A DNA stretch of 64,000 bases from Chondrus crispus (Eukaryota; Rhodophyta; Florideophyceae; Gigartinales; Gigartinaceae): assembly GCF_000350225.1 (NCBI RefSeq), contig NW_005179008.1, forward strand, positions 1-64,000, read 5' to 3'. Numbering within the stretch: the stretch's first letter is position 1; each line of letters starts with the position of its first letter. Of this stretch, positions 1 to 9,800 are shown in pieces. The notes under the pieces were generated by a model. That model saw only the letters and a list, made by a program, of their open reading frames with translations, did no database searches and had not been told where the DNA came from. A program made the translations under genes and the position numbers.

Positions 1-1
1 A

Positions 2-253
2 TGTGCCATCCTCTTAGATATTCACTGGAACCCTCAAGTCGATGCGCAAGCACAGGATCGTGTGCATAGGCACGGGCAAACCAGAGATGTGGTCATCAAG
101 AGGTATATCGTGAATGGGTCGGTGGAGGAACAACTCCTAAAAGTACAAAAAAGGAAGCAGGATATCGCAGATGGAGCCCTCGGAGCAGCTACCAAGAAAG
201 ACAAGAAGCAGGCTAGGTTGACCGAGCTCAAGCTTTTATTCGCCGAGACCTAA
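2..253 (+). CDS. C-terminal end of a SNF2-family (Rad5/HLTF/Rad16-like) ATPase, 5' partial
   Basis: The frame is open from base 2 and ends at TAA (251-253), giving 83 residues. It contains a helicase motif V/VI signature (D-x-x-WNPQ-x-D-x-QA-x-DR-x-HR-x-GQ), then a conserved tail with VIKRYIVNGSVEEQLL and a Lys-rich end. In SNF2 enzymes this is the second RecA-like lobe, which couples ATP hydrolysis to movement on DNA. The GSVEE-type tail is usual in Rad5/Rad16/HLTF-like proteins of DNA-damage tolerance and chromatin remodelling. One oddity is HRHGQ where HRIGQ is usual. The start codon and the rest of the protein lie outside the window, so the subfamily is not settled and the gene could itself be a fragment. 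Confidence 0.85.
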   Translation, partial: CAILLDIHWNPQVDAQAQDRVHRHGQTRDVVIKRYIVNGSVEEQLLKVQKRKQDIADGALGAATKKDKKQARLTELKLLFAET

Positions 254-663
254 ATTGTCGCTGCAGCTGTTTCGCCGGCACTCTGCTTGCCACGAACGCC
301 TTGGTTCTTACTGAGATCAGTCTTCCTTTTTTGCTAGAGCGTTGAATGACATCATCACACTCACTGAACAGGCAATGAAGAGCGGTACACATGACGGACT
401 GATGAGTACAGCCAGAATGCCATGTGCTCCAACAACCTCTAAACACCACGAAAGACTTTTCAATAAGCAAAAAGGGGACCAAAACTCGCGCAACGGTTGA
501 CCGCTGCAAGATTGTAGCCTGCCGTGATGACATCACAGCTAGGTAAATACTACGATTGCACCCCTAGTCCCCTGATCACACTGAGGTTGCCCTACGAACG
601 CCTACAGTAGGGTTGCTATGGACGAGAGGGCTCGAAGGATGGCGATAACTCCTCGCAGTTGAT

Positions 664-1166
664 CCCAGCTCGCATCATGTCCAACCGCCAACTTCTGGCT
701 ACTCCTCCAGTTAGTAATACCTCGCACAAGATTGTCGACATGCTCGACAAGCTCATCTGCAGCGCTTCCACAATTCCACACTGTTCCACTCCGGCTAGCG
801 TTGGTAAAAAACTGACCTCCGGCATACGTACGTAGAAGGTGTCGGACTCTTCATCGCTCTGGTAAACGAGGCATGGACAGAGACTGCTCCGTCGCGAGTA
901 ACCCGGGCAAATTGGCCGTGAAGATGGTCCTCGGCCCATTCAAGAACGTCCACAACAACTACTCTTTCGCTCCCGCCTACCCGAACCACCAATCCGCCCC
1001 TCCACCTCATCAACAGTCTCCCCCGGTCCATACACCTGCATATCCGCCCCGCCAACCCCAGCCGTACGCACACCAACCTCATTCCCAACAGTATCCACCC
1101 CACGATCAGACGTACCACCCGCACGCCTCGCAGTAAGAGCCCAGCTCGCATCATGTCCAACCGCCA
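664..1166 (+). repeat. 27 bp direct repeat pair (664-690 and 1140-1166)
   Basis: The same 27 bases, starting CCCAGCTCGCATCATG, occur twice, 476 bp apart. The interval holds a proline-rich ORF (873-1136). An ATG inside the first copy (677) opens a frame that reads about 50 codons to a TAG. The pair could be a local duplication or the footprint of a removed insertion. I see no coding gene in 254-663. Confidence 0.8.
873..1136 (+). CDS. Small proline/histidine/glutamine-rich ORF, unknown
   Basis: This 87-codon frame has a biased composition in its second half (Pro, His, Gln, Tyr; repeated PP, HQQ and YPP motifs), as in disordered tails of nuclear proteins. No domain is recognised. It may be the last exon of a small gene whose first exon starts at the ATG at 677 and stops at 834-836, because GTACGTAG follows that frame and could be a splice donor. 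It follows the SNF2 end on the same strand, with 620 bp between them. It may not be a gene at all. Confidence 0.25.
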   Translation: MDRDCSVASNPGKLAVKMVLGPFKNVHNNYSFAPAYPNHQSAPPPHQQSPPVHTPAYPPRQPQPYAHQPHSQQYPPHDQTYHPHASQ

Positions 1167-1344
1167 GGATATCCCAGCGTCGGAGGCGCTCCATGTCATA
1201 ACATGTAAGAGCTCAACCACAAAAAAAATTACCAAATGGCCTTGCACTGAATCATTTAACGCGTTTGTACTGAAACGTTCGACAACTTTTTGAGGTCTCT
1301 GAGACTTTCACAATTCATAGATGTGTCTACGACGACATACGTGA

Positions 1345-1958
1345 CTAGGTGCTCATGTGTGGTTGACCCTTTGTACAAAATACGTGCGTCAAGTACTCAT
1401 CTGTAACCAAATAGCTGACTTCGGACACGGCCTGAAAGCCTCTAATAATGAAGTAGGGGAGCTCAACTTCGAGAGACCCGCAAACGTGTTCAGAAACGGA
1501 TGTAGCTGTACTCCAGAATCGACTGTTCGGGGGAACCATCGGACGCCCCCGGAAAGAGAAAGTTTTCAACTCCGAGAAAACAGTCTTTACAGCCTCGTCC
1601 TCCGACACCTCGCTCGGTGTAGCTGAAAGCCTTGCCGCGAAAACCTTGCTTACAAGGTCAACTGCTTGAAGTGATGAACGTGAGAGAGGGTGAGTGTACG
1701 ACATACTTCGAAAATCGAAATCTCGGTTTCGATTTTGCTCTTTCGGACAAGGGCATCGACCGTCGCCTTGCGACGAACGTATGGCATACATGTTCCCACC
1801 AGCAGTGCCGCCGCCGAATTCTCATCGGTCTCATCTGCGACATACAGCCCCATAATGCGAATTGCTTCATGCACGGTTCCTGCTTTTCCTCCTCCTTTCC
1901 TCCGTCGCACAATATTCCTCATGTCCGCGACAGATTTTATGCCAATAACTGTGCACAA
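1345..1958 (-). pseudogene. Unknown protein, downstream part of a broken or spliced gene
   Basis: Two overlapping minus-strand frames (1650-1958 and 1345-1791) look coding. The first reads back in frame past its listed start to about 2040, where it meets the end of the 1979-2809 ORF, with hydrophobic/charged periodicity (LAACTELAEIIFPSCKDL, then VADMRNIVRRRK). The second holds VSKVFAARLSATPS and continues to a stop at 1345. A GTATGT donor-like site lies at about 1715, but no AG acceptor I tried restores the frame. The simplest reading is one gene running 2809 to 1345 that contains frameshifts or introns I cannot place. The family is not recognised; the helical stretch only loosely recalls a BEN-type domain. 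Confidence 0.35.
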
Positions 1959-1978
1959 ATCTTTGCATGATGGGAAAA

Positions 1979-2809
1979 TTATCTCTGCGAGCTCGGTGCA
2001 CGCTGCGAGAGACTGGGTTCCTGGAACGAGGGCTTGAACTGGGCAGAATCGGACAACGAATGAACAGCGCGGGCCAAGTTCTCATACTCTTCCAAGGTGC
2101 AGTCTACCACTGAACGAATGCTTCCGGTAGAGCTCTCTTCGTAGTGTGTGTCCTGCTCCGTATCCCCTTGTCGCGGTTTGAAGTTTGGTACCGGCTTCTG
2201 GATGAGTACCAATGTTTTCTGTCTCAAAGTATTTAGGAGACGTGCACATTGCCGTTCTGCCGTTGATCCAGACCCGATCCGAGAAAAGAATTGAAACTGG
2301 CCAACAACCATGCGCTCGATTTCTTCAACTCGAGATAAAAGCGTAGCCACTTTCCCCTCCACGCTATACATTCGCAAATTTTGTACCGTCTCCCCATCAC
2401 CAACTCCATTTTCGCTCTGGCGAATAAAATTTTCTCCGTCTGTTTCATAGCTCACCTGTCCTGAGCACTCATAATAACGCCACCGCAACTGAGTGGCGTC
2501 ATCTTCCACCAAGCGAATATAATCAGGAAGAATCCACACCATCGCTTGTTGTTCATCGAACCCCTCCCTTGCCACGTATTTCAGTTTCCCTTTCACTCTT
2601 CCCTCGACCACTTCCTTAGTTACTAACTCTGCCCGCCACCAGACGGATGCAAGCGTTCTCTCACCTCGCCTTCGTCCTTCCCCTTTGGTTAATTCGATGT
2701 CCCAGAGGACCTCAATTAGTATCCCAGGTACCAGAGACTGCATTTCGGTACAGTAGTCTGAGCCTTGGGAAAGGCTTCCTGTCACTATGAATTCGTCATG
2801 AAAAAGCAC
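1979..2809 (-). CDS. Hypothetical protein with a Trp-rich barrel-like N-terminal region
   Basis: This 276-codon ORF is one of the few long frames outside the transposons. Residues about 25-115 alternate short beta-like segments with Trp and basic residues (ILIEVLWDIE, SVWWRAELV, KLKYVAREG, VWILPDYIRLV), which resembles a Tudor- or SH3-like barrel by eye only. The middle (about 150-190) is a probable helix around LLSRVEEIERMVVGQ. The tail is Ser/Gln-rich and ends where the following minus-strand frame takes over. The start is the Met nearest a coding-like stretch; upstream Met codons are absent. The gene may be truncated by a frameshift near 2035. No function is assigned. Confidence 0.45.
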   Translation of the reverse strand: MLFHDEFIVTGSLSQGSDYCTEMQSLVPGILIEVLWDIELTKGEGRRRGERTLASVWWRAELVTKEVVEGRVKGKLKYVAREGFDEQQAMVWILPDYIRLVEDDATQLRWRYYECSGQVSYETDGENFIRQSENGVGDGETVQNLRMYSVEGKVATLLSRVEEIERMVVGQFQFFSRIGSGSTAERQCARLLNTLRQKTLVLIQKPVPNFKPRQGDTEQDTHYEESSTGSIRSVVDCTLEEYENLARAVHSLSDSAQFKPSFQEPSLSQRAPSSQR

Positions 2810-2973
2810 GCTCGTCTTTTTTTACACGTGGCAGGCAAGACCCCCAAGTTTTGTTTCCCGAAGTCACCAAAGGACAAACGGGGCTTCGTCCCGTCCTTTC
2901 TCTCCGCAATCAGATTCCGAAGTCGTGCGCAACCCTGCCGACTTACCCCAAATACCACGCACATCCCCCGCCA

Positions 2974-4464
2974 TGGTCGAGCAAAAAGAAGTCATCCGCC
3001 CACCCCCTGATGTGTATCTGATCGACCCTCCTCCGCCTCCCTTCACCGTCCCCTCTGCCTACCGCGCCCCGCGCCCCGCCCTCTCATCTCAACTCGCAAG
3101 ACTTCATCTTCGATCTCGGGTCGTCCACATTGTGGCCGCCTTCTCAGGCTCCTCCATGCCAATCTTACAAACCCCACCGTATGTCGCCCGCATGCGCCAT
3201 GCTATGATGCCGAGTGGAAGAAAATGAGAGAGGAACCAGATAACTTTGACGAAGTGTCAAAGACAGTCAAGGTGGAAACTGGGGAGACGAGTGATAAGAC
3301 GGCGACGAGCGCGGAGGAGCAGGCGAGAATTGATAATAGGAGGAGGTTGAATTAGTTAATGCAGGATAAAAAGAATTCAAGAGCCGGCGGAAGGGATAAG
3401 GATGTGTCGGGGACAGAGGCAGAGCCAGTGGACACGGTGGAAGATGTCAAGAGCCGGCGGAAGGGATAAGGATGTGTCGGGGACAGAGGCAGAGCCAGTG
3501 GATACATCGTATACACTGGAGGAGGTTGTGTATTGAAGATATGAGGGATATAGATGAGGACAAGTACTACATTTCCATGTGCGTCGGACAGTGGGAATCG
3601 TCGACAGCGCTGAACCAAGAGATCGACAAGCGGCAGCTGCTCGTGGATGACGAACGTGCCAAATTGAGCGCGGGAAAGGCAAGGGCAGCGGAGGTGGCGT
3701 GGTGGAAGCGCGTACGAGCAGACGAGCTTCTGTCGATGTCAGAGCTGAGCGCGCCGTAACTCAAGCAAAAGCGGCACGAGCGCGCGCTTTGCGGGGCTAC
3801 GGAAGCACGGTTACGGGGGAAAAGGGTCAAGCTCGCGGCGAAGGCGGAAGCGTAGAGGAAGGCTGAGGATATACAGAAGATGCGCATGGAGAGGCCACAA
3901 GAGTATCTGACCGAACTGCGAACGGAGCGAGATGAGCTAGCTGAGCGTTTAAATCGAAAGGACGCCGCGCGCGAAGCGAGGTGGGATCGGCGGTGGCAGG
4001 CTGCAAGGGAACGAATGAGGTTGTTGGCACAACAAGCAGGAAGCAATGCAGGTTTAGACGAAGACCCAGGGCGAGGGAACTCAAAGGGGCGCGAGAGAGG
4101 AAGTGGGAAGGGAAGAAGGAGGGGCCAGGGGAGGGGACGAGGGAGAGGGCGTGGGAAGAAAAATGTGGAGGAGGACACGTTTGGGGTGGACGATGCGGAC
4201 TGGGATGTGTACAGATCAATGAAGGTTGGAAACGATGGGACGGATTCTGAAGACAACTCTGGAGAAGAGCGTGTTCGTTTGAAATCTGTGCGTACTGAGA
4301 TTATGATCGAGTGTCTCGTTAAACCTGTCAGGAAGTACCGCTTCTACGAGGTTATCACTGAGGATGGAATTGCTGGTTTCACGGAGAAGCTTTTCGACAT
4401 CGGCGTGAATAGCACGCATCTCGCTGTCGTGGTAGTGATGTTTGGCAAATATGAAGTAGTATAG
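2974..4464 (+). pseudogene. Decayed ARP5-like (actin-related protein 5, INO80 complex) locus
   Basis: Collinear fragments match the ARP5 plan. An ATG at 2974 in good context starts a Pro-rich head (PPPPPFTVPSAYRAPRP). In a shifted frame comes DFIFDLGSST, the actin nucleotide-binding loop. A third frame gives YDAEWKKMREEP (about 3203) and stops at 3353-3355. The ARP5-specific coiled-coil insert follows (3660-4050; EYLTELRTERDELAERL), then a Gly/Arg-rich stretch and the ARP5 hallmark TFGVDDADWDVYRSM (about 4180-4220). The tail reads EVITEDGIAGFTEKL, as in the C-terminal actin lobe. Most of the actin fold is missing and at least three frame changes are needed. In a working INO80 complex ARP5 binds Ies6. 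This copy is most likely a relic. Confidence 0.6.
3378..3504 (+). repeat. 70 bp tandem duplication inside the ARP5-like relic
   Basis: A segment beginning AAGAGCCGGCGGAAGGGATA recurs exactly 70 bases later (3381 and 3451), giving one full and one nearly full unit. Seventy is not a multiple of three, so the duplication shifts the frame, in keeping with a dead gene. Confidence 0.85.
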
Positions 4465-4923
4465 CGTGAAGAAACCGAGAAGAAGAAAACACATTCGATA
4501 CATGGTGAGTAATTGCTGCCAAGCTCCGAGCCGTGAGCGAGCCTGTGTGGGGTTTGTTGGTCGCCATCCTGCATGAAACGATCGAGAGGATTTCCTCTCC
4601 CGCTCAGATGTAGAATTCAGCCGTGGGAGGCGCGGTGAGTGGGAGTCATGGAGGCCAGATAATGTTGCAGCTGGGTGCAGGTTACGAGCGGTAGTGCGAT
4701 ATTGTGTCGGGAGATCGGAAATGTCGAACGACATCGGAGAGTGGAACTTATGTGTGCTACGTGTTTTAATTGGCTGTCTCTACAATGACTTCATTCATCT
4801 ATTTTTAATTGGGCCCTCGTCGTCTGCCCGTGCCGCACGTCGCACGGGCCGTGCGGCGCGCGAATGATCACAAGTGGCTCCTTGGAAAACTCCCTATCGC
4901 TTGCGGCTCGTCGCGCTGAAGAG

Positions 4924-5316
4924 CTACACCGAGCTCGGTGTTAAGGAAGTCGGGCTGCCGCGTGCAAGCGTGGTTGTGCGAATTACTGGTGTGTGCGTTG
5001 TACGCATCTTCGGTGCGCATGTAGCGATGCTGGCCTGCTCCGCCTCAACACGGCGCTGCGACCCAGCTTCCTTCTCCGCTTTTTTTCTTCTGTTCCGAGC
5101 AGCTTTTGATTCTGTTCCACCCCCCAATCTCCGGGCGACTTCATTGCCTTCGGGTAATTGGGGATTAGCGTTGTCCGCCGGTTCTGCTTCTTCCTCTTCG
5201 ATAACGCTCTCCAGTCTCTCAAGCGCCTGCGCTTCGACTAGTCGCTTTGCAATCTCGCGATGGTCATCACTGGCGACTCCTTGCTCATCCGGAAATACGG
5301 CCGCTCCGATTTTCAA
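4924..5316 (-). CDS. Small acidic/basic coiled-coil-like ORF, unknown
   Basis: This 130-codon minus-strand ORF begins 34 bp after the stop of the Tnp2-like transposase gene and runs the same way. Residues about 20-50 are helical and acidic (IAKRLVEAQALERLESVIEEEE). Residues 65-95 are Lys/Arg/Ala-rich (SKAARNRRKKAEKEAGSQRR) and could bind DNA or act as a nuclear localisation signal. Some CACTA-type elements carry a second DNA-binding protein (TnpA) beside the transposase, so this is a candidate by position only. No sequence family is recognised. Confidence 0.3.
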   Translation of the reverse strand: MKIGAAVFPDEQGVASDDHREIAKRLVEAQALERLESVIEEEEAEPADNANPQLPEGNEVARRLGGGTESKAARNRRKKAEKEAGSQRRVEAEQASIATCAPKMRTTHTPVIRTTTLARGSPTSLTPSSV

Positions 5317-5349
5317 CGCAGCGATAAGTCAGGGAACACATGCGGAGAA

Positions 5350-8300
5350 CTAAGCCATTCGAGGAGGGTAACCGTCGTGCCTGGATAAGCAGTAGAAAAT
5401 ATTCCCCTCCATGATCGAGGCAGTGCAACTCAAATTATTCTCTTCGGGTTTAAGACATTGTGTGGTACGGTCACTGTGACAGGCGTGAACTAGTCCAACT
5501 CTTCTGACAGAGTCCGTGAGCTTCAAGAATTGAAATGGCTTGTGGACGTCAACATAAATAAATCCGGAAGTGAACTGGCATTTCTTGACAACAGCGAAAG
5601 GTGTCTCTTGATATGCATCCTGCATTTTCATAAATGTTTCGATTGCAAAGTAAGCTACGTGCAGCTCATCAATGTAAGCAATTCTTTCATCTTCCGCAGG
5701 TGTAGGTACAATTTGCGGTTCGTCATCGAACACGAGTGCTTGAACTGCAGAGCCTTTCGAGAACATGTCGTGCGGTCTTGAATGCGATGTAACAACTCCA
5801 AACCCGTACAGGGATTTTTTCATTCGACATGCCTTTTCGAAGAATTTGGGGTCATTGGGACCCGCTTCTACAATGAAGTCGGCAGCAATACAAGTCATAG
5901 TCGCATGGAATGAACCTTCAGCATCTACCGTACGTTCACTTAGGACCCATTCCGCCCTTCTCGGGTTGTTGTTAATAGTAGTAGATGGAGCTCCGAGTAC
6001 GTGCTTCAACAACCCATTTCTAATAATACTCAAAGCCTTCTCTGCCTCACCGTTCGTTTTCGTTACATAGTTATGTACGTCTATTCTTCGTCCGCAAATG
6101 AGATTGACCACTGAAGAGATTGCCTTGCCTTCCATTTCACAACTGCCGTCTACAGAATAAAGAGCAGATGAAAGCCGTTTTTTCCAATCGTTATTAATAA
6201 TGTGATCCATTCCCTGTATATGGGCGTCATGACCGTTGGAATCTGCCGTGGCCTGCTTAAGGGGCTGGTGAGCGCATTCGAAAACAAGTTCGGCGAAGTG
6301 CTGCACGTGACCCATTGCAGGGATAGAATGCATATAAAGCTCTAGAAGCCGATGGATATTCGGCTTGTCCAGCTCTTTCCCCGCGATAGTACTGCTTCGA
6401 CAAAGGTCATTGCAGTTTCGTATGTACATCTTGCAATGGCGTTCCAAGTCTGCCATATGCGCCGAGCCATCTTCACGATTGTACCTTTTCACCTGCTCCA
6501 ATCCATCCACATGCAGCTTAGGATACCAGTATGTCTTGCTGACAAGTTTGCTAAACAAACTGAGGTTCTGTACAATTGAACACAGTGCTTGTTTGGATAC
6601 ATTAGATATTTCTTGAGGGCAGGATAGGTTATCAACAATCTCTTTGAATACAGGAGAAGCAATCAATAATATCGAAAACGTTGCCGATATGCTTGCCGTG
6701 TACATACTATTTGTACTGAAATTGTAGATGCGTGTCTCAGTTACCAGGCGGTTTGTTCGCAACAAGGAACAGATTAACCCGTCTACCTGCTTTCTTCTAG
6801 TCGCGGTAGGAAGGGACTTAAAGGCAAGGGTTAAAATATTAATTGCGTTACCAGCCAGGAGATGGTCGGGGGCAACAAGCATTGAGCGATACGGGTCAAA
6901 CCTAGGGTTTGCGACTGGGACGTTGTGTTCGGTCAGCGGTATCGTGGTTTTTTTCAACGCGTTCTTCAAATCCTGAGAAAAAGAAACAAAAGGACTTGCT
7001 TTCCTTGCTGCATCGTCATTTCCGTTCAGGCCCAATGCGTTCAGCTCTACATCCGAGATACCAGAGGCTCGTAAGGCCTTCGTTCTTTCTGCATTTCTCG
7101 CGAAACATGCGTCTGCGCTGTGAATATCCGTGGTGTATGCATATCGCGATGCGAGTCCTTTAGGCCCTTTAAATCGCATGAACGAGCAGAGGTTGCATGG
7201 TGCTGTGCCATTCACTCCCACCACATCCAAGACATGCCCAACCTCGTGGTAGTCGCTCACGAAACCAACCACATCGGTAAACAGCAGCAAATCCTCCCCA
7301 TCGGCACTTCTGGCAGGTATACCCTCTGTTGATGATTTGACGAGGTCTGCTACTACTTGCTTCAGACCTTCCTTCGTTGACACTCCAGGTTCAGTCAGGG
7401 CAAGAATACGTACTCGCTCTCTACTACTTCTACATTCCGGAGGATAGTTTAGGGAGAGACTATAGACACCCCCCGCTGAACCCGCTTTAAATCGGAACGG
7501 GGAAAATCCATCTGAATATAGTAGGATATGGTCAACAAAGTATTTCCTTCCGTCTTTAAGCTTACCATATGACGGTGAAATTGGGGGTCGGGAGTGTTGA
7601 AATGAAAGAGATGGCTGGTTGCCGGCCACCATGACGTCCACCACGGAAACCTTCGAAGCTGTATGAAATGAGATGCGTAAAGGATGATCAGCTCCATCGT
7701 CTCCAACCTCGCAAGCGAAGGGTATGCACACAAGCTCAATTTGCTGCCCTCCCTTTGTTGATCTGTTGTGATGCTGAATTAGTACCATGACATAATCCAG
7801 CTCAGCACTGATATGTAGAACTGTGCTAATGTCACCAGCGCGCCACAGGTCCGTTGTTGGCCGCCGAAATCCCTTCCATGTTCCGTAACGTAACTCCGAC
7901 CTCGACGCTTCGGTCAGGGGTGGTCCGCCTCTCCATGACACTACGAGAGAGGTTGTGACAACCCTGAACGTCAATTTGAAACATCTTGGATCTGCTCCGC
8001 TACACATATCCAGAGTGCACAATACTTCATGCGGAAATGGCGGTTCCTTCCGCAAGTGCAAGGTGAACACTCCTCCATCTCCCCTGTACGCAGTGAGAAA
8101 TGGGCAGGAGGGCGCGGTTTCGTCGCCGGTGCTGGGAACGACGTTACGAGCGATGTCCAGAATGAGATCTCTATTTCGAACCATGGGAACGCTTTCGATA
8201 GTGGAGAACAGAGCTCCCGAGCTAGGAGAGATGGAGTCTTTCGCAGCGCCTTTCAGTACATTCCATGTCTCGCGGCACGCCAAGTCCATCAAAGACCAAG

Positions 8301-9141
8301 ATGATGGCAATATGACTTTGAAACGGCTTGAAACTGGCCCAACTCCCTGCAGTGACTGAAGAGTCTGTCTGGAGCCCGATTTCGAAGTATCTAAAATCGC
8401 CTCGCATTCCATGCTCATCACAAAACCCCACTCTCGAAGCAAAGGGGACAGAGTCCGATAAACCGTAGAGTAGTCAGGAAACAATTTCCCCCCCGGCTCG
8501 TATTTCTTTAGAAGGTGGTTGAAACAGCTCCGAAAGATGTTATAACCAGACTTAGAGTACCGAACGGTCCCGGACACAAGTAAAACAGCCATTATATTTT
8601 GCCACACGCTAAGCTTCTTCCATCCACGACGGATCTCCGCAACATCCAACTGCAGTCCTATATCATGATGCATTTCATCTTCCTCGTCCTGTGCACTGAG
8701 CCCGACCACCAGTTCATTTGTCGTACCCCTCACGTGTTCAAGTACCATATCTACCATGCCACCCATGTCTTGCCCATTCGTTTCATGCATCTCCGCGACT
8801 GGAATTTCATCTGCGAACTGCATTTCGTGGACCATAGGGGTTCTGAACCCCTCTATAGTCTCAAAACACACATCTTTATGATCTCTATCCTCCGCCTCTG
8901 CCATTTCTTCTTCTTTTGTTTCCGCTGCACCCGCTCCTCGGATTTCATCGCAACCTTTCTCCGCACCCGTACAGTTTTGTGTCGTTCCATCAGCACTGTG
9001 TGTTGAGGGAGCGGATGTATCTGCTAGATGAAATGTCTCCTCATGATGTTCTCCCCACCGATCGTCGTACGCAATGCGACCCCTTCTTCCCCGACTCCCG
9101 AGCTGGAACGTGTTCCGTCGCTTCCGAATTCTTTTCTTCAT
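5350..9141 (-). CDS. Tnp2-like (CACTA/EnSpm-type) DDE transposase, intact frame
   Basis: This uninterrupted 1263-codon ORF is the longest frame in the window. Residues 1-30 are basic. At about 178-240 is a conserved-looking segment (SVWQNIMAVLLVSGTVRYSK). Residues 540-660 follow the Tnp2 order: SDGFSPF with the first catalytic Asp (about 544), LSLNYPP, FTDVVGFVSD (Asp about 623/630) and CNLC (Cys 649/652, matching the CPxC of Tnp2). At about 755-768 APDHLLAGN corresponds to the PDxMH-type motif. Such enzymes cut and paste DNA at terminal inverted repeats. I could not find a CACTA-type terminal repeat at either side, so element limits are open. The intact frame suggests recent activity or domestication. 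Confidence 0.7.
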   Translation of the reverse strand: MKKRIRKRRNTFQLGSRGRRGRIAYDDRWGEHHEETFHLADTSAPSTHSADGTTQNCTGAEKGCDEIRGAGAAETKEEEMAEAEDRDHKDVCFETIEGFRTPMVHEMQFADEIPVAEMHETNGQDMGGMVDMVLEHVRGTTNELVVGLSAQDEEDEMHHDIGLQLDVAEIRRGWKKLSVWQNIMAVLLVSGTVRYSKSGYNIFRSCFNHLLKKYEPGGKLFPDYSTVYRTLSPLLREWGFVMSMECEAILDTSKSGSRQTLQSLQGVGPVSSRFKVILPSSWSLMDLACRETWNVLKGAAKDSISPSSGALFSTIESVPMVRNRDLILDIARNVVPSTGDETAPSCPFLTAYRGDGGVFTLHLRKEPPFPHEVLCTLDMCSGADPRCFKLTFRVVTTSLVVSWRGGPPLTEASRSELRYGTWKGFRRPTTDLWRAGDISTVLHISAELDYVMVLIQHHNRSTKGGQQIELVCIPFACEVGDDGADHPLRISFHTASKVSVVDVMVAGNQPSLSFQHSRPPISPSYGKLKDGRKYFVDHILLYSDGFSPFRFKAGSAGGVYSLSLNYPPECRSSRERVRILALTEPGVSTKEGLKQVVADLVKSSTEGIPARSADGEDLLLFTDVVGFVSDYHEVGHVLDVVGVNGTAPCNLCSFMRFKGPKGLASRYAYTTDIHSADACFARNAERTKALRASGISDVELNALGLNGNDDAARKASPFVSFSQDLKNALKKTTIPLTEHNVPVANPRFDPYRSMLVAPDHLLAGNAINILTLAFKSLPTATRRKQVDGLICSLLRTNRLVTETRIYNFSTNSMYTASISATFSILLIASPVFKEIVDNLSCPQEISNVSKQALCSIVQNLSLFSKLVSKTYWYPKLHVDGLEQVKRYNREDGSAHMADLERHCKMYIRNCNDLCRSSTIAGKELDKPNIHRLLELYMHSIPAMGHVQHFAELVFECAHQPLKQATADSNGHDAHIQGMDHIINNDWKKRLSSALYSVDGSCEMEGKAISSVVNLICGRRIDVHNYVTKTNGEAEKALSIIRNGLLKHVLGAPSTTINNNPRRAEWVLSERTVDAEGSFHATMTCIAADFIVEAGPNDPKFFEKACRMKKSLYGFGVVTSHSRPHDMFSKGSAVQALVFDDEPQIVPTPAEDERIAYIDELHVAYFAIETFMKMQDAYQETPFAVVKKCQFTSGFIYVDVHKPFQFLKLTDSVRRVGLVHACHSDRTTQCLKPEENNLSCTASIMEGNIFYCLSRHDGYPPRMA

Positions 9142-9222
9142 TAGCTGTTAGAAGCGAGGAAGACATCGGATGAGAGTGCAATTGGAGCCACCTCATACCA
9201 GACTCGTATTTCATGAATGTGA

Positions 9223-9278
9223 ATGTAATCCAGGCTGATATCAGACTGTTGACAGTCTGATATCAGCCTGGATTACAT
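9223..9278. repeat. Near-perfect hairpin, 27 bp arms and 2 bp loop
   Basis: The left arm (9223-9249) is the exact reverse complement of the right arm (9252-9278), with only TG between. It starts 82 bp upstream of the transposase ATG (9141, minus strand), so it lies in the likely promoter/5' UTR or at an element end. Pairing stops abruptly at both outer ends. Confidence 0.95.
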
Positions 9279-9660
9279 GCGTGAATCACACCTGCTAATT
9301 GGCTGACTGAAATTCTGTAAACATATTTTGCAGGTCATTGGCTTCCAACTCGAGTTGCTGTACACCTGTGCTGTGCTTTACGTGTTCATCCCATGGACAA
9401 AACGGAAATGACGTTTTATTGGTGCAGCATCATCCGTTTCGTCGTAAGAACCCAATTTAGGTCACAACCGGCTCACGTTTATAGCGCTTGAGGATACATT
9501 CGAGCTCCAAATGTATTCACGAATCCCTATAAGTACGTTGCACTCATCCTTTGAGCTGACCTTAAGCCCAAAACATCCATGAGCAGCGTGATACCAACGC
9601 CGTAGTGCCGCCACCCTCCCAGTGGATGAGACCCGCAATGTGCTATCAACATTGAGCTTC

Positions 9661-9800
9661 CATCACAGCAGGCGACACGATCCACAGTGAGCTACCATCA
9701 CCGCAGGCGACATGATCCACAGTGAGCTACCATCACCGCAGGCGACACGATCCACAGTGAGTTACCATCACCGCAGGCGACACGATCCACAGTGAGATAC
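9661..9800 (+). repeat. 35 bp minisatellite, four tandem units
   Basis: Units start at 9661, 9696, 9731 and 9766. Each reads CATCACxGCAGGCGACAyGA then TCCACAGTGAGxTAC with one to three changes. The array could be the subterminal repeat of the neighbouring Tnp2-type element, or a local minisatellite. No gene is seen in 9279-9660. Confidence 0.95.

Noticed and set aside
3567..4256. 229-codon minus-strand ORF, Ser/Pro/Arg-rich
   Set aside because: It is the antisense of the ARP5-like coiled coil and Gly/Arg-rich stretch; the plus strand carries the recognisable motifs.
4800..4870. GC-rich inverted repeats near the 3' side of the Tnp2 gene as a terminal repeat
   Set aside because: Arms are only 7-8 bp and no partner sequence was found on the other side of the gene.
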